Source: an uncultured Oceanospirillales bacterium
GTDB taxonomy: Bacteria; Pseudomonadota; Gammaproteobacteria; Xanthomonadales; SZUA-36
Direction: 5' to 3'
DNA: 64,000 nucleotides
Assembly (NCBI GenBank): GCA_913055655.1
Contig: CAJXKA010000001.1
Location: 1,550,842 to 1,614,841, forward strand
In this document: positions 52,644 through 61,308 of the stretch, piece by piece
Numbering within the stretch: the stretch's first letter is position 1
Layout: every line of letters begins with the position of its first letter
Made by a program: the position numbers and the translations under genes
The notes under the pieces: model-generated
Databases searched by the model: none
Seen by the model: the letters and a program-made list of their open reading frames with translations, nothing else
What the model was told of the DNA's origin: nothing

Positions 52644-53177
52644 ATGAGTGCAGTTCAGGACACCCCGGCCGGACCGAGCGAGTCGGACTTTCACCAGGCC
52701 ATCGCCCGGCGCGGTGATCACTGGTATTCCGCGTGCCTGCGCATCACGCGCAGTCCGGAGCTGGCCGGCGACGCGGTGCAGGACGCCCTGCTGAACGCCT
52801 GGCGCAAGCGCGGGCAGTTTGCCGGTGATGCGCAACTCGACACCTGGATTCACCGCATCGCCGTTAACTCGGCGCTGTCGTTGTTGCGCAGCCGACACCC
52901 GGAGCGCTGGCAGGCGCTCGACATTGACGCCGAGGACGAGCAGCCGACACCCGAAGCCGCGCACCTGTACGACGAACTGGATGATTCCCTGCAACGCGCG
53001 CTGCGCGGGCTGTCGGAGATGGAGCGTGTCTGCTTCATCCTCAAACACCTGGAGCAGTGGCGGCTGCAGGAGATCGCCACCGAACTCACCACCAGCCTGG
53101 GCACGGTCAAACAGGCCCTGTTCCGGGCGGTCAAAAAGCTGCGGGTCACGATGGGTGACCTGAGGAGCGCATCATGA
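52644..53177 (+). CDS. ECF-type RNA polymerase sigma factor
   Basis: 177 residues. Region 2: WYSACLRITRSPELAGDAVQDALLNAWRKRGQFAGDAQLDTWIHRIAVNSALSLLRSRH; region 4: LQRALRGLSEMERVCFILKHLEQWRLQEIATELTTSLGTVKQALFRAVKKLRVTM. It is an RpoE-like ECF factor, distinct from the FecI-like one at 16180. It leads a four-gene operon with overlapping anti-sigma and two HEAT-repeat genes, so it probably controls their expression and its own. No ECF promoter motif could be fixed upstream. Confidence 0.92.
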   Translation: MSAVQDTPAGPSESDFHQAIARRGDHWYSACLRITRSPELAGDAVQDALLNAWRKRGQFAGDAQLDTWIHRIAVNSALSLLRSRHPERWQALDIDAEDEQPTPEAAHLYDELDDSLQRALRGLSEMERVCFILKHLEQWRLQEIATELTTSLGTVKQALFRAVKKLRVTMGDLRSAS

Positions 53178-53914
53178 TCGACGACCAGACACTGACGCTT
53201 TACCACTACCGTGACGGCCTGGATGACGACGAGCGTGAAGCGGTTGCCCGGGCGCTGGCGAGCGATGCCGTGTTGGCGGCGCGTTACCGCGCGCTGGTCG
53301 CCGACCTGGAACGGTTGCAGCCGGGGCCGGTGACCGAGGCGCCGTCTCACCTGAAACACCAGTGGCATGACCTGGTGGCGCGCGAGGCACGGCTGGAACG
53401 GCAGAAAGCGGCGCCCGCGTCGGTATCGCAACGCCCCCGCTGGCACCTGGGCGCAGCCTTCGCCGCAGTCCTGGCACTGGGCGTCGCCATCGGCGTCTGG
53501 ATGCCCGGCCAATCGCCGGGGCCCACAACTGGTCCCGGCGCCGTGGCCATCGAGCCGGTGGCGACTGACCAGGATGTGACACCACGCCTGGCCTCGTTCG
53601 AACGCGGCCTGCAACTGCACCTGCGCGAAAGCCGCAGCGAGCTGGCCGGCATGGACGCGCGCGACGATGCCGACCGCGATGCACTGCTGGCGCAGATCAT
53701 CGCCCAGAACCGCCTGTTCGAGCGGGCCGCAGAAAAGCAGCAGGCGCCCGATATCGCCCGGGTGATGCGGGCCATTGAGCCGATCCTGCTGCGCCTGGCC
53801 GATGCCAGTACCACCCCGGCCGAGGCCGAGACCCTGCAGCGCCAGCTGGCCTTCGAACTGAACGCCGTGCTAACCCGCCTGCAGCGCCCGGCATCAAAAC
53901 CGACGACGATTTGA
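53174..53914 (+). CDS. Transmembrane anti-sigma-type protein
   Basis: 246 residues, start overlapping the sigma stop (ATGA). The N-terminal cytoplasmic part (MIDDQTLTLYHYRDGLDDDEREAVARALASDAVLAARYRALVADLERL) has the helical shape of an anti-sigma domain but no HxxxCxxC zinc motif. One membrane helix lies at about residues 91-112 (GAAFAAVLALGVAIGVWM). The periplasmic part is mainly helical (RLASFERGLQLHLRESRSELAGM...LLRLADASTTPAEAETLQRQLAFELNAVLTRL). Placement and topology indicate the sigma factor's membrane-bound inhibitor. The signal that releases it is unknown; the downstream HEAT proteins are candidates. Confidence 0.8.
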   Translation: MIDDQTLTLYHYRDGLDDDEREAVARALASDAVLAARYRALVADLERLQPGPVTEAPSHLKHQWHDLVAREARLERQKAAPASVSQRPRWHLGAAFAAVLALGVAIGVWMPGQSPGPTTGPGAVAIEPVATDQDVTPRLASFERGLQLHLRESRSELAGMDARDDADRDALLAQIIAQNRLFERAAEKQQAPDIARVMRAIEPILLRLADASTTPAEAETLQRQLAFELNAVLTRLQRPASKPTTI

Positions 53915-53966
53915 TCAGGATGACCCACCGGGGCCCGGCGCCCCGGAGTGACACAGGAAACCGAAC

Positions 53967-54905
53967 ATGAAAACGCAAACTTGCAAACGCTTCACACACC
54001 TGGCCTGCACCGCGGTGCTCGCGCTGGCGACGACCCAGGCCATGGCCCAGGTTGAGGCCGGGGATGAGGGCAGCGAAGCCCTGAAAATGGCCGCGATCGA
54101 GGCGCTGATGACCGCGCCCTCGGAGCGCGCCCTGCCCGTGGTGCAGCGACTGCTGGCCGGCGACAGCAGCGACGAGATCAAGGCCCGGGCGCTGTTCGTG
54201 CTGGGCCAGATCGACCTGCCGGAAGCCGAGCAGACCTTGCTCGACTACGCACGCCAGGGCGAGGGTGACCTGCAGCTCGAGGCGATCCGTTCCATCGGCA
54301 TCAACGGCGATCCGGCGCTCACGGCGCAGCTGGGTGAGGTGTATGCGGCCGGGGACATGAATGTTCGCGAAGCCGTGCTGGAGGCCTACATGATCGCCGG
54401 TGACGAGGATTCGGTCTTCGCGATTGCCACGAACGCGACCAGCGACGAGGAGTTCGAGGCCGCCGTCCAGCAACTGGGCGTGATGGGCGCCCACGACAAG
54501 CTGCACGAGCTGCGCGACCGCCCCGGCGCCATGGAATCACTGATCGATGCCTACGCCATTGCCGGCGACACCGAGACCCTGATGGTGTTTGCGCGCGACG
54601 CCAGTAACCCGATCCGCCAGAAAGCCGCCCTGCAGGGGCTCGGCATTGCCGGAAACGGCGACGAGGTCAGCCAGGCCTTCCGCGAGATCTACCTGGACAC
54701 GGACGACCCTGGCATCCGCGAGGCCGTTCGCAACGGCATCCTGATTGCCGATGACGACGACCTGGCGCTGGAACTGTTCCGGGCCGCCCGGGACGACCAG
54801 GAAAAGGCCGAGCTGTTGCGCCTGCTGGTGATCATGGACAGTGACGCCGCCATGGACGCCATCGACGCCGCCCTGGGCGGCGGCGACAACGGGGTGGACC
54901 CGTGA
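53967..54905 (+). CDS. Exported HEAT-repeat protein 1
   Basis: 312 residues with signal peptide (AVLALATTQAMAQ). The mature part is a chain of HEAT/PBS-lyase-like helical repeats (AIEALMTAPSERALPVVQRLLAGDSSDEIKARALFVLGQIDLPEAEQTLLDYARQ; NPIRQKAALQGLGIAGNGDEVSQAFREIYLDTDDPGIREAVRNGILIADDDDLALELFRAA). The C-terminus is acidic. HEAT scaffolds bind other proteins. Periplasmic location next to a membrane anti-sigma factor suggests an interaction with its periplasmic domain; this is inference. The next gene overlaps it (GTGA). Confidence 0.85.
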   Translation: MKTQTCKRFTHLACTAVLALATTQAMAQVEAGDEGSEALKMAAIEALMTAPSERALPVVQRLLAGDSSDEIKARALFVLGQIDLPEAEQTLLDYARQGEGDLQLEAIRSIGINGDPALTAQLGEVYAAGDMNVREAVLEAYMIAGDEDSVFAIATNATSDEEFEAAVQQLGVMGAHDKLHELRDRPGAMESLIDAYAIAGDTETLMVFARDASNPIRQKAALQGLGIAGNGDEVSQAFREIYLDTDDPGIREAVRNGILIADDDDLALELFRAARDDQEKAELLRLLVIMDSDAAMDAIDAALGGGDNGVDP

Positions 54906-55711
54906 TCCGCCGGGCACCCGGCCTGGGGATTCTGCTGGCGGTGCTGGCCTGCTCGACCAGCACGCCCACGACGGCTCAAGACGCCACGTCCATTCCGTTC
55001 AGGGACGATGGCTGGTACCGCTGGCAGTTTGACGCCGTCGCCACCACCGCCGAGCTGTGCTGCCACGTATGGCACAACCAGCGACCCGTTCCGACGGCTT
55101 GCGACCTCGACCGTGACGGCCTGTCCTACGGCCATTTCAGCGATGGCGAAGTCGATGGCTCAGGCAGGGCCAAAGCAACCGGGGAGCACCAGCCCATGAG
55201 CCTGTTCGCGCGCGTGGAAAACGGCGTCATCACGCGCTTGCAGCCCGTCAGCCCCAGCTGTGAAGTCCGCACTGACCGCCCCTGGACCGACCTCGGCCGG
55301 GTCAGCAACGCCGACAGCCTGGCCTGGTTGCAAAAGGCCGACGAAACGACCATGGCCATCGCCCTGCATGCGGGCGCCGAGGCCCGAAATGAATTGGTTC
55401 ACATGGCGCGATCCGGCCGGGACAGGAAAACCCGGCAGGATGCCATCTTCTGGATGGGCCAGCTGCGCATCGCCGATACCCGAGACGAGCTCATCGACCT
55501 GATCGAACACGGCGACAGCGAAGGCATCCGTGAGCAGGCGATTTTTTCCTACGCACAGTCCCCCGCCGAAGACCGTACCCGGGTGCTCATCCACATTGTT
55601 GAAGACACCCGTCGCGACATGCACGACCGCAAGAAGGCGCTGTTCTGGCTGGCGCAGGCCGACGAGGGCGACGGCATTGACTATATCCAGGCGCTGCTGA
55701 CGCAACGCTGA
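54902..55711 (+). CDS. Exported HEAT-repeat protein 2
   Basis: 269 residues, GTG start overlapping the previous stop. Signal peptide IRRAPGLGILLAVLACSTSTPTTAQ; LACS resembles a lipobox. An N-terminal domain of about 100 residues with a Cys-Cys pair (AELCCHVWHNQRPVPTACDLDRDG...SPSCEV) has no recognisable family. The C-terminal half has HEAT repeats (ARNELVHMARSGRDRKTRQDAIFWMGQLRIADTRDELIDLIEHGDSEGIREQAIFSYAQSPAEDRTRVLIHIVEDTRRDMHDRKKALFWLAQA). It is the last gene of the sigma operon and probably works with HEAT protein 1. Confidence 0.83.
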   Translation: MIRRAPGLGILLAVLACSTSTPTTAQDATSIPFRDDGWYRWQFDAVATTAELCCHVWHNQRPVPTACDLDRDGLSYGHFSDGEVDGSGRAKATGEHQPMSLFARVENGVITRLQPVSPSCEVRTDRPWTDLGRVSNADSLAWLQKADETTMAIALHAGAEARNELVHMARSGRDRKTRQDAIFWMGQLRIADTRDELIDLIEHGDSEGIREQAIFSYAQSPAEDRTRVLIHIVEDTRRDMHDRKKALFWLAQADEGDGIDYIQALLTQR

Positions 55712-55726
55712 CGGGACGCTGGGGCT

Positions 55727-56281
55727 TCAGTTCAGGACTACGACCTCGACCCGGCGGTTCTGGGCGCGCCCTTCGGCGCTGCCATTGTCCGCGACCGGGG
55801 CGTCCTTGCCGTAGGAAATGGTTGCCATGCGGTCCAGCGCGACCCCCTGGGCATGCAACGCGCGCCGCACGGACTCCGCCCGGGCCAGGCCCAGTTGCTG
55901 GTTATAGGTCTCCGGACCGGTGGCGTCCGTGTAGCCCTGGATTTCCAGGTAGACATTGCGGTTGTCCGCCTTGAGCTGGTCGGCAAGTGACGCCAGGCGG
56001 GATTCGGCGCCTTCGTCCAGGCTGGATTCATCGGTGGCGAACCGGATGTCATCCTCGGTAAAGGCCACCGTGTACAGGAACTTGCCCTGCGCCAGCACGC
56101 CGGCATCTTCCGCCCGGGCCAGGGCCTCGCGGGCCGTGGTGGTCAGTTGATCGAGCTGCGCGCCCTGGGCATCCACCTGGCTTTGCAGCCCGGCGACCTG
56201 TTCATCGACATAGCTCCGGGTGGCGCAACCCGATGCGATAACGGTGACTACAACCAATGATATCACTGTGCCTGGCTTCAT
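55727..56281 (-). CDS. OmpA-family peptidoglycan-associated lipoprotein
   Basis: 184 residues from ATG 56281 (AGGAGG upstream). Lipoprotein signal VISLVVVTVIASGCA with Cys lipidation. A short coiled coil (YVDEQVAGLQSQVDAQGAQLDQLTTTAREALARAEDA) precedes an OmpA C-terminal domain: VYLEIQGYTDATGPETYNQQLGLARAESVRRALHAQGV, SYGKDAPVADNGSAEGRAQNRRVEVVV. The Asp and Arg that bind diaminopimelate in peptidoglycan are present. It tethers the outer membrane to the wall. Convergent with the sigma operon, 15 bp between stops. Confidence 0.92.
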   Translation of the reverse strand: MKPGTVISLVVVTVIASGCATRSYVDEQVAGLQSQVDAQGAQLDQLTTTAREALARAEDAGVLAQGKFLYTVAFTEDDIRFATDESSLDEGAESRLASLADQLKADNRNVYLEIQGYTDATGPETYNQQLGLARAESVRRALHAQGVALDRMATISYGKDAPVADNGSAEGRAQNRRVEVVVLN

Positions 56282-56464
56282 GGTTTCCTCCTGTTCCGGC
56301 TTCCGGGGCCGGCCTGTCTTGTTCAACACCGGAGAATCTTCGCCCCTGCACAGGGTGAAGTTCTTGTGGGAGATGCTTAAGCGAAATTAAATCCAGGTGC
56401 CGGTTGACCGGTTCCCCGCGCGCGGCATAGATTGCTGGGTTCCAGACAACACCACGGTGCCCCG

Positions 56465-59464
56465 ATGCCCCACGCCGCCAAGTTTCCGCACGCGCTTTCC
56501 CACCACTTTTCGGCACGATGGCTACTGCCCTGCCTGGCCGTCCTTTTCGCAACCGCCCCGGCCGCGCAGGACAACCTGCCACCGACCCCATTCGCGGAGC
56601 TGGCCTATGGCACGGCGATGCTGCCGGGCGAGCACGACCCGGCCATTCCTGCACCGGATGACCTGCTGGGCTTCACACCGGGGAAGCGGGCCGCGACCTA
56701 CCGTGAACTGGTCGACAGCATTCGCGCCATGGTGGACGCCAGCGACCGCGCGGTGATGCTGCCCTACGCCACCACCTACGAGGGCCGCGAGCTGTACCAC
56801 GTCATCATCTCGACGCCGGACAAGCTGGCCAATCGCGAGCAGATCCAGGCTGACCTGGCCCGCCTGGCCGACCCGCGGGAACTGTCCGGCGGCGACGCCG
56901 ACACGCTGGTCAGCGAACTGCCGGGCATCGCCTGGATGGGCTACTCGATCCACGGCAATGAGACTTCCGGTGCTGATTCGGCGCTGCTGTCGATCTACCA
57001 CCTGCTGGCATCGACCGACCCATCCGTCAGCGCGCTGCTCGACGAGCTGGTGATCATCATCGACCCGGTCATGAACCCGGACGGCCGCGCGCGCTTCGCC
57101 AAGGCCGTGCAGGAGGCCCGTGGTGCGGCGCCCAATGTCGATGACCAGTCGCTGCTGCATCGCCAGCACTGGCCCTGGGGGCGCGGCAACCATTACCTGT
57201 ACGACCTGAACCGCGACTACATCCTGGGCGTCAACCCCGAAACCCGCGGCAAGGTCGACGCCATCAACCGCTGGCACCCGCAGATCGTCATCGATGGCCA
57301 TGAAATGGGCAGCCAGGAGACCTACCACTTCTCGCCCTCGGCGCAGCCCGTCAACGCCCACCGGCCGGATTACCTGGGCGAATGGGGCGAAGTGTTCGCC
57401 GCCGACCAGGCCGGCGAGTTCGACCGCCGCGCCTGGCCTTACTTCAACCGCGAGTACTACGACGACCTGTACCCCGGCTACACCACCTACAGCCAGTATC
57501 GCGGCGCGCTGAACATCCTCTACGAGCAGGCCCGCTATGCTGAAGACGGCGTGCGCCGCGATGACGGCCGCCTGGTCACCTACGCCGAGGCCGTGCACCA
57601 CCAGGTCACCAGCACCTTCGCCAACCTGGCGACACTGGCCGCGCACCACGAGGACCTGTACCGCGACTACCTGGCCGACCGGCGCGCCAACGTCTCGTCC
57701 GGCGGGCCGTATGGCAACCGCAGCTTCGTGGTCATGGCCAACGGCAACCACACCCGCCTGGACACGCTCGCCGGCGTGCTGGCCTGGCAGGGCTTTGAAA
57801 TCTACCGTGCCGATGACGCCTTCAACGTCTCCGGCGCCACCAACCAGCTCGGCGAGACCGTCGACCGCTTCGAGGTGCCCGCCGGCAGCCTGGTCATCCC
57901 CAACCGCCAGCCCGAAGCGCGGCTGCTGGCGACGATGATGGAGTTCGATACGCCCATCAGCGACGAGGTCCTGCGGCGCGAGCGCGAAGGTGTGCTGCGC
58001 GATGGCGACTCCATCATGTACGACACCACGGCCTGGAACCTGGGCATGATGTTCGGGCTGGAAACGCTGGAAGTCCCCAGCCACCTGCAGTCAGGCCTTT
58101 CACCGTGGACCGGCGATTCCCCTGAAGGTGATGAAACGGCCGCCGAACCCGCCGCTGAAGGTGGGATGGGCTGGATTGTCTCGGGACTGGACGATGCCTC
58201 GGTAGGCTTCGCCGCCCGGCTGCTGGAACTGGGCGTGCGTGTCCGGCTGATCGACGAGGCCACCCGCCTGGACGGCGTCGACTACGCCCGCGGCAGTGTC
58301 GTCGTGTTGCGCTACGACAATCCGCCGGCACCCGGCAGTGACGCTGACACGCACTGGCAACAGTTGGCCAATCGGGTCAACGACACCGCGGCCGAGCTGA
58401 ACCTGCCCGTCACGCCGTACGCCACCGGCGCGGGCGAAGGCGAACTGGCCGACTCCGGCAGCCACCATTTCGTCGCCCTTAAGCGCCCGCAGATTGCGAT
58501 CGTCACCCGCGGTTCCACCAGCGGCTATGACTACGGCACGATCTGGCACAGCATTGACCGGCACCTGGGCATCCGCCACAGCCACCTGGACCGAAACATG
58601 CTCGGCTTCATGGACCTGCGGCGCTACAACGTCATCGTCCTGCCCGACCTCTACTGGGGCCAGCTCTCGGAAAGCGAACGCGACGCGCTGAAGACCTGGA
58701 CCCGCGCCGGCGGCACCCTGGTCGCCATCGACGGCGCCATCGGTTCACTGATCGACAAGGACGCCGAATTCAGCGGTGTTCGTGAACTGGGCGCCGTGCT
58801 CGAAGAACTGGACGGCTACGAGGTCAGCCTGCAGCGCGAATGGCTGGCCAACAATTTCACCCTGGATGACGAGCAGGTCTGGTCACACACCGCCCCGGTC
58901 GAAGTCGACTACCCGTGGCGCAAGGCCCCAGACCGGCCCAAACCGGACACGCTCAAGCAGCAGGACCGCTGGCAGTCGCAGTTCATGCCGTCCGGCGCCT
59001 ATGTCGCCGCCCGCGTCGACCAGCATCACTGGCTGACCAGCGGCGTCGGCGAAGTGCTGCCGGTGCTGGTGCAGAACAACCCGGTGCTGATGTCCGGCGA
59101 CGAGAGCCGCGCCGTGGTCCGCCTGGGCGTGTATCGCGAAGTCGAGCCCAGTGGCTGGCAGAGCATCCTCAGCGCCGCGGGCGTCAACGACGACAATGGC
59201 GAAGGCACCACGCGCATCGGCTGGGCCGCCCTGCCCGAGCAGCACGAACTGCGCCTGCGTATGAGTGGACTGTTATGGCCCGAAGCCGCGCAGCGCATCG
59301 CCAACGCCGCCTGGGTCACCCGCGAATCCGTCGGCGACGGCCAGCTGATCCTGTTCGCCGGCTCACCGATGTTCCGCGGCGCCAGCTACGGCACCAACCG
59401 CCTGCTGCTGAACGCGCTGGTGTACGGGCCGGGGTTGGGGGCGGAGACAGCGGTAAAGCCGTGA
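56465..59464 (+). CDS. Large exported M14-family metallocarboxypeptidase
   Basis: 999 residues from ATG 56465; an in-frame start at 56432 would add 11 residues before the signal peptide (RWLLPCLAVLFATAPAAQ). Zinc ligands H and E in YSIHGNETSGAD (about 165) and H in VIDGHEMGSQETYHF (about 280). The substrate-binding VIIIDPVMNPDGRARF and YLYDLNRDYILGVNPET are typical. The C-terminal half contains a class I glutamine-amidotransferase-like fold (RPQIAIVTRGSTSGYDYGTIWHSIDRHLGI...YNVIVLPDLYWGQLSESERDALKTWTRAGGTLVAIDGA), a combination seen in long bacterial M14 proteins. It should trim peptides in the periplasm. Different subgroup from the M14 lipoprotein at 7078. Confidence 0.92.
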   Translation: MPHAAKFPHALSHHFSARWLLPCLAVLFATAPAAQDNLPPTPFAELAYGTAMLPGEHDPAIPAPDDLLGFTPGKRAATYRELVDSIRAMVDASDRAVMLPYATTYEGRELYHVIISTPDKLANREQIQADLARLADPRELSGGDADTLVSELPGIAWMGYSIHGNETSGADSALLSIYHLLASTDPSVSALLDELVIIIDPVMNPDGRARFAKAVQEARGAAPNVDDQSLLHRQHWPWGRGNHYLYDLNRDYILGVNPETRGKVDAINRWHPQIVIDGHEMGSQETYHFSPSAQPVNAHRPDYLGEWGEVFAADQAGEFDRRAWPYFNREYYDDLYPGYTTYSQYRGALNILYEQARYAEDGVRRDDGRLVTYAEAVHHQVTSTFANLATLAAHHEDLYRDYLADRRANVSSGGPYGNRSFVVMANGNHTRLDTLAGVLAWQGFEIYRADDAFNVSGATNQLGETVDRFEVPAGSLVIPNRQPEARLLATMMEFDTPISDEVLRREREGVLRDGDSIMYDTTAWNLGMMFGLETLEVPSHLQSGLSPWTGDSPEGDETAAEPAAEGGMGWIVSGLDDASVGFAARLLELGVRVRLIDEATRLDGVDYARGSVVVLRYDNPPAPGSDADTHWQQLANRVNDTAAELNLPVTPYATGAGEGELADSGSHHFVALKRPQIAIVTRGSTSGYDYGTIWHSIDRHLGIRHSHLDRNMLGFMDLRRYNVIVLPDLYWGQLSESERDALKTWTRAGGTLVAIDGAIGSLIDKDAEFSGVRELGAVLEELDGYEVSLQREWLANNFTLDDEQVWSHTAPVEVDYPWRKAPDRPKPDTLKQQDRWQSQFMPSGAYVAARVDQHHWLTSGVGEVLPVLVQNNPVLMSGDESRAVVRLGVYREVEPSGWQSILSAAGVNDDNGEGTTRIGWAALPEQHELRLRMSGLLWPEAAQRIANAAWVTRESVGDGQLILFAGSPMFRGASYGTNRLLLNALVYGPGLGAETAVKP

Positions 59465-59474
59465 CGGGAAGAAT

Positions 59475-59539
59475 GGGGTCGGAGTAAGGGGTCGGAGTAA
59501 GGGGTCAGAGTCAGGACTCTGACCCCTTACTCCGACCCC
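59475..59539. repeat. Direct repeat plus 25-bp perfect palindrome (REP/RAYT-like)
   Basis: GGGGTCGGAGTAA occurs at 59475-59487 and again at 59488-59500. The second copy, with the GGGGTCAGAGTC that follows, forms a perfect 25-bp arm (59488-59512) pairing with 59515-59539 across a 2-base centre (AG). Repeats of this GGGGTC(A/G)GAGT type are familiar next to REP-associated tyrosine transposases in gammaproteobacteria (from memory, not searched). No transposase is present here. Confidence 0.8.
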
Positions 59540-59552
59540 AAAGCTCCAGCAC

Positions 59553-59578
59553 AAAAAAAACCCCGCCGATTGGCGGGG
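59553..59578 (-). terminator. Rho-independent terminator of the cold-shock gene
   Basis: Minus-strand stem CCCCGCC/GGCGGGG with a 4-nt loop followed by eight T's, 28 bases after the csp stop. Confidence 0.92.
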
Positions 59579-59605
59579 TTTCTCAATCTTGGCAGTGATC
59601 CGGCT

Positions 59606-59809
59606 TCAGCCCGGAACCACCTGCGTCGCCTGCGGGCCTTTCGGGCCGTCTTCCAGGTTAAACGTCACGGCCTGACCTTCGGTCAGAACCTTGAAGCCTT
59701 CCGCCTGGATGGCTGAGAAGTGGACGAAAACGTCCTTGCCGCCATCTTCAGGGGCGATAAAACCGAAGCCCTTGGCTTCGTTGAACCATTTAACGGTACC
59801 GTTCTGCAT
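59606..59809 (-). CDS. cspA: Cold-shock domain protein
   Basis: 67 residues, complete CSD. RNP1 is KGFGFI and RNP2 is VFVHFSAI; the sequence [31 protein letters not shown] is near-canonical. It binds single-stranded RNA and DNA and melts mRNA structures. AGGA lies 9 bases before the ATG. As in other csp genes, a long leader may carry post-transcriptional control: 345 bp separate it from the next gene. Confidence 0.97.
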   Translation of the reverse strand: MQNGTVKWFNEAKGFGFIAPEDGGKDVFVHFSAIQAEGFKVLTEGQAVTFNLEDGPKGPQATQVVPG

Positions 59810-60154
59810 GTCTATTTCCTTGCAATAAAAAATAACGACGGATTAATCGCGCGTCTCAAGAAAATCGAATTAGTGGGGTTACCAAAATGGGACTTCCGAG
59901 AAAGGGGGTACTGCAACCAATCATTCGTTCGTACGCGGCGCTCCAACACGAAGCCGCCTAAAACGTACAATGCGAACTGTAGGCCTAAACCACCGAAATA
60001 GCAAGAGAAGTTTTTGTGACAATCTGGGCAGGGACTCATGATGCGGTCAGTCGGGGCGAATAAAAAAAAGGCCGCCGGTGGGGGCCGGCGGCCAAGCGGG
60101 TTGGCCAGGGATTGGCCAGTCAAGTCTGAATTTTGTTGCGGTAAACGTCCTGGC
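59810..60154 (-). promoter_or_regulatory. 345-bp gene-free region: csp leader/promoter plus upstream terminator
   Basis: No convincing gene is visible. The part next to csp (59810-60000) is AT-richer than its surroundings and would be the 5' leader or promoter of csp on the minus strand. I could not fix a -35/-10 pair or a cold-box with confidence. The distal end holds the terminator of the DUF4397 gene. An open frame 59812-60174 runs through it but has no ribosome site or protein-like pattern. Confidence 0.5.
60062..60093 (-). terminator. Rho-independent terminator of the DUF4397 gene
   Basis: Minus-strand stem GGCCGCCGG/CCGGCGGCC (60070-60078 / 60085-60093) followed by eight T's (A's at 60062-60069). 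Confidence 0.9.
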
Positions 60155-61231
60155 TTACTGGTGATCGCAAGCAACCGTAGGTGTCAGCCTCGCACCCTGG
60201 TACATCACCGGCGCCTCGTCGCCCACTTCAACTTCAAGCATGATCGAACGGCAACCGGCGATTCCGATCGTCACGGTTCCGATGTCGACCGTTTCAGGCG
60301 TGCCTTCGCCAGAAGTGCGGTACAGCGTCGTGACCGCCATCTCACCGTCAAAGCCACCGTCGCCGCTGTCAAATGTCAGGAATGTCGGCTCCCCTTCTTC
60401 GTCGTAGTACAACCAGTTACCCACGACACGGTTTTCGCGCGGCAGTGAAAACAGGTTGAAACCATGGCGCAGGACTTTTTCGCCATCCTCGTCCAGCAGT
60501 TGGAAGATACCCGAGGCCGATTCGTCGACCGGTGTACGAAGCGGCAGTTCTCCCACTGGCACGGCGATCAGGCCGAGCGGCTGGTTGACGCCATCACCGA
60601 CGGCAAACACGGTCACGACTGCGCCTGCGGGCAGGTCAACCGGCAGCGGGTCGATGTAGTTCACCAGCCCATCGTTGGATGCGACCTTGAGGTCATAACT
60701 GCCGGCCGGGATTTCGAGGTAGTCGCTACCGACACCGAAGGGCACGCCCTGCAGGCCGCCCACGATGTCACCGCTGGCCGTGCGGATGGACACCTCGGTG
60801 TCTTCCAGCATCGCAGCGAATGGCGCGGCGTGGTAGACGCGCAACTTGACGTTTCCAGCGTCCGGTGCGGTGTTGTCGTCGGCCAGGGCCATCAGTTCCA
60901 GGGGCTGTAAAGAACCGTTACCGGTGGCGAATACGGTGTAATCCTGGCCGTCAGTCAGTGAAAAATCTGCCGTAATGGCCGGGTCCGCCGCGCCGGTGGG
61001 TACGATGTCTATCGTGTAGTGGCCCTCATCCAGCTCGATGTAATCCGTGAAGTCCTTGAATTCGACGCCCTCGAGCGCGGTTTCTCCGTTGATGACAACG
61101 CTCACAGAGGTGCCTTCAAGGGTATCGGCGAACGGCGCGAAGTGGCCCACGGTCACCCGGGCCTGCCCGAACGCCAGGCTGCTGGCGCCCAGCGCTAAAA
61201 TTGCAGTCATTGTTTGAAAACGTAAGCTCAT
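60155..61231 (-). CDS. Exported protein with two DUF4397 domains
   Basis: 358 residues, GAGGAGG upstream of the ATG, signal peptide ending AFGQ. Two tandem DUF4397 repeats cover about 24-120 and 125-225: VTVGHFAPFADTLEGTSVSVVINGE...DYIELDEGHYTIDIVPTG...DYTVFATG and LRVYHAAPFAAMLEDTEVSIRTASG...DYLEIPAGSYDLKVAS...VVTVFAVGDG. About 120 C-terminal residues form another beta domain with two Cys (GCRSIM, ACDHQ). DUF4397 proteins are secreted or surface-exposed beta-sandwiches with no proven activity. A phased repeat array between it and the response-regulator gene suggests control by that regulator. Confidence 0.87.
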   Translation of the reverse strand: MSLRFQTMTAILALGASSLAFGQARVTVGHFAPFADTLEGTSVSVVINGETALEGVEFKDFTDYIELDEGHYTIDIVPTGAADPAITADFSLTDGQDYTVFATGNGSLQPLELMALADDNTAPDAGNVKLRVYHAAPFAAMLEDTEVSIRTASGDIVGGLQGVPFGVGSDYLEIPAGSYDLKVASNDGLVNYIDPLPVDLPAGAVVTVFAVGDGVNQPLGLIAVPVGELPLRTPVDESASGIFQLLDEDGEKVLRHGFNLFSLPRENRVVGNWLYYDEEGEPTFLTFDSGDGGFDGEMAVTTLYRTSGEGTPETVDIGTVTIGIAGCRSIMLEVEVGDEAPVMYQGARLTPTVACDHQ

Positions 61232-61286
61232 TTCAGTTGCCTCCTCGGCGTAGTGGCCAGGGGGACGAGCCCCCGTGTGATGATGG

Positions 61287-61301
61287 ATGGAAAGTTTCCA
61301 T
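61287..61301. repeat. 15-bp perfect palindrome upstream of the DUF4397 gene
   Basis: ATGGAAA-G-TTTCCAT lies 56 bp before the DUF4397 start and next to the phased TGA array. It could be an operator or an mRNA leader hairpin. Confidence 0.45.
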
Positions 61302-61308
61302 GGCCGGC

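Noticed and set aside
56522-58084. 520-codon minus-strand open frame
   Set aside because: Shadow of the large M14 gene, long only because of codon bias.
59812-60174. 120-codon minus-strand open frame with a CPDC start segment
   Set aside because: I considered a small zinc-ribbon protein starting MSPCPDCHK, but there is no ribosome site, no further Cys pair in ribbon spacing, and it fills the csp leader.
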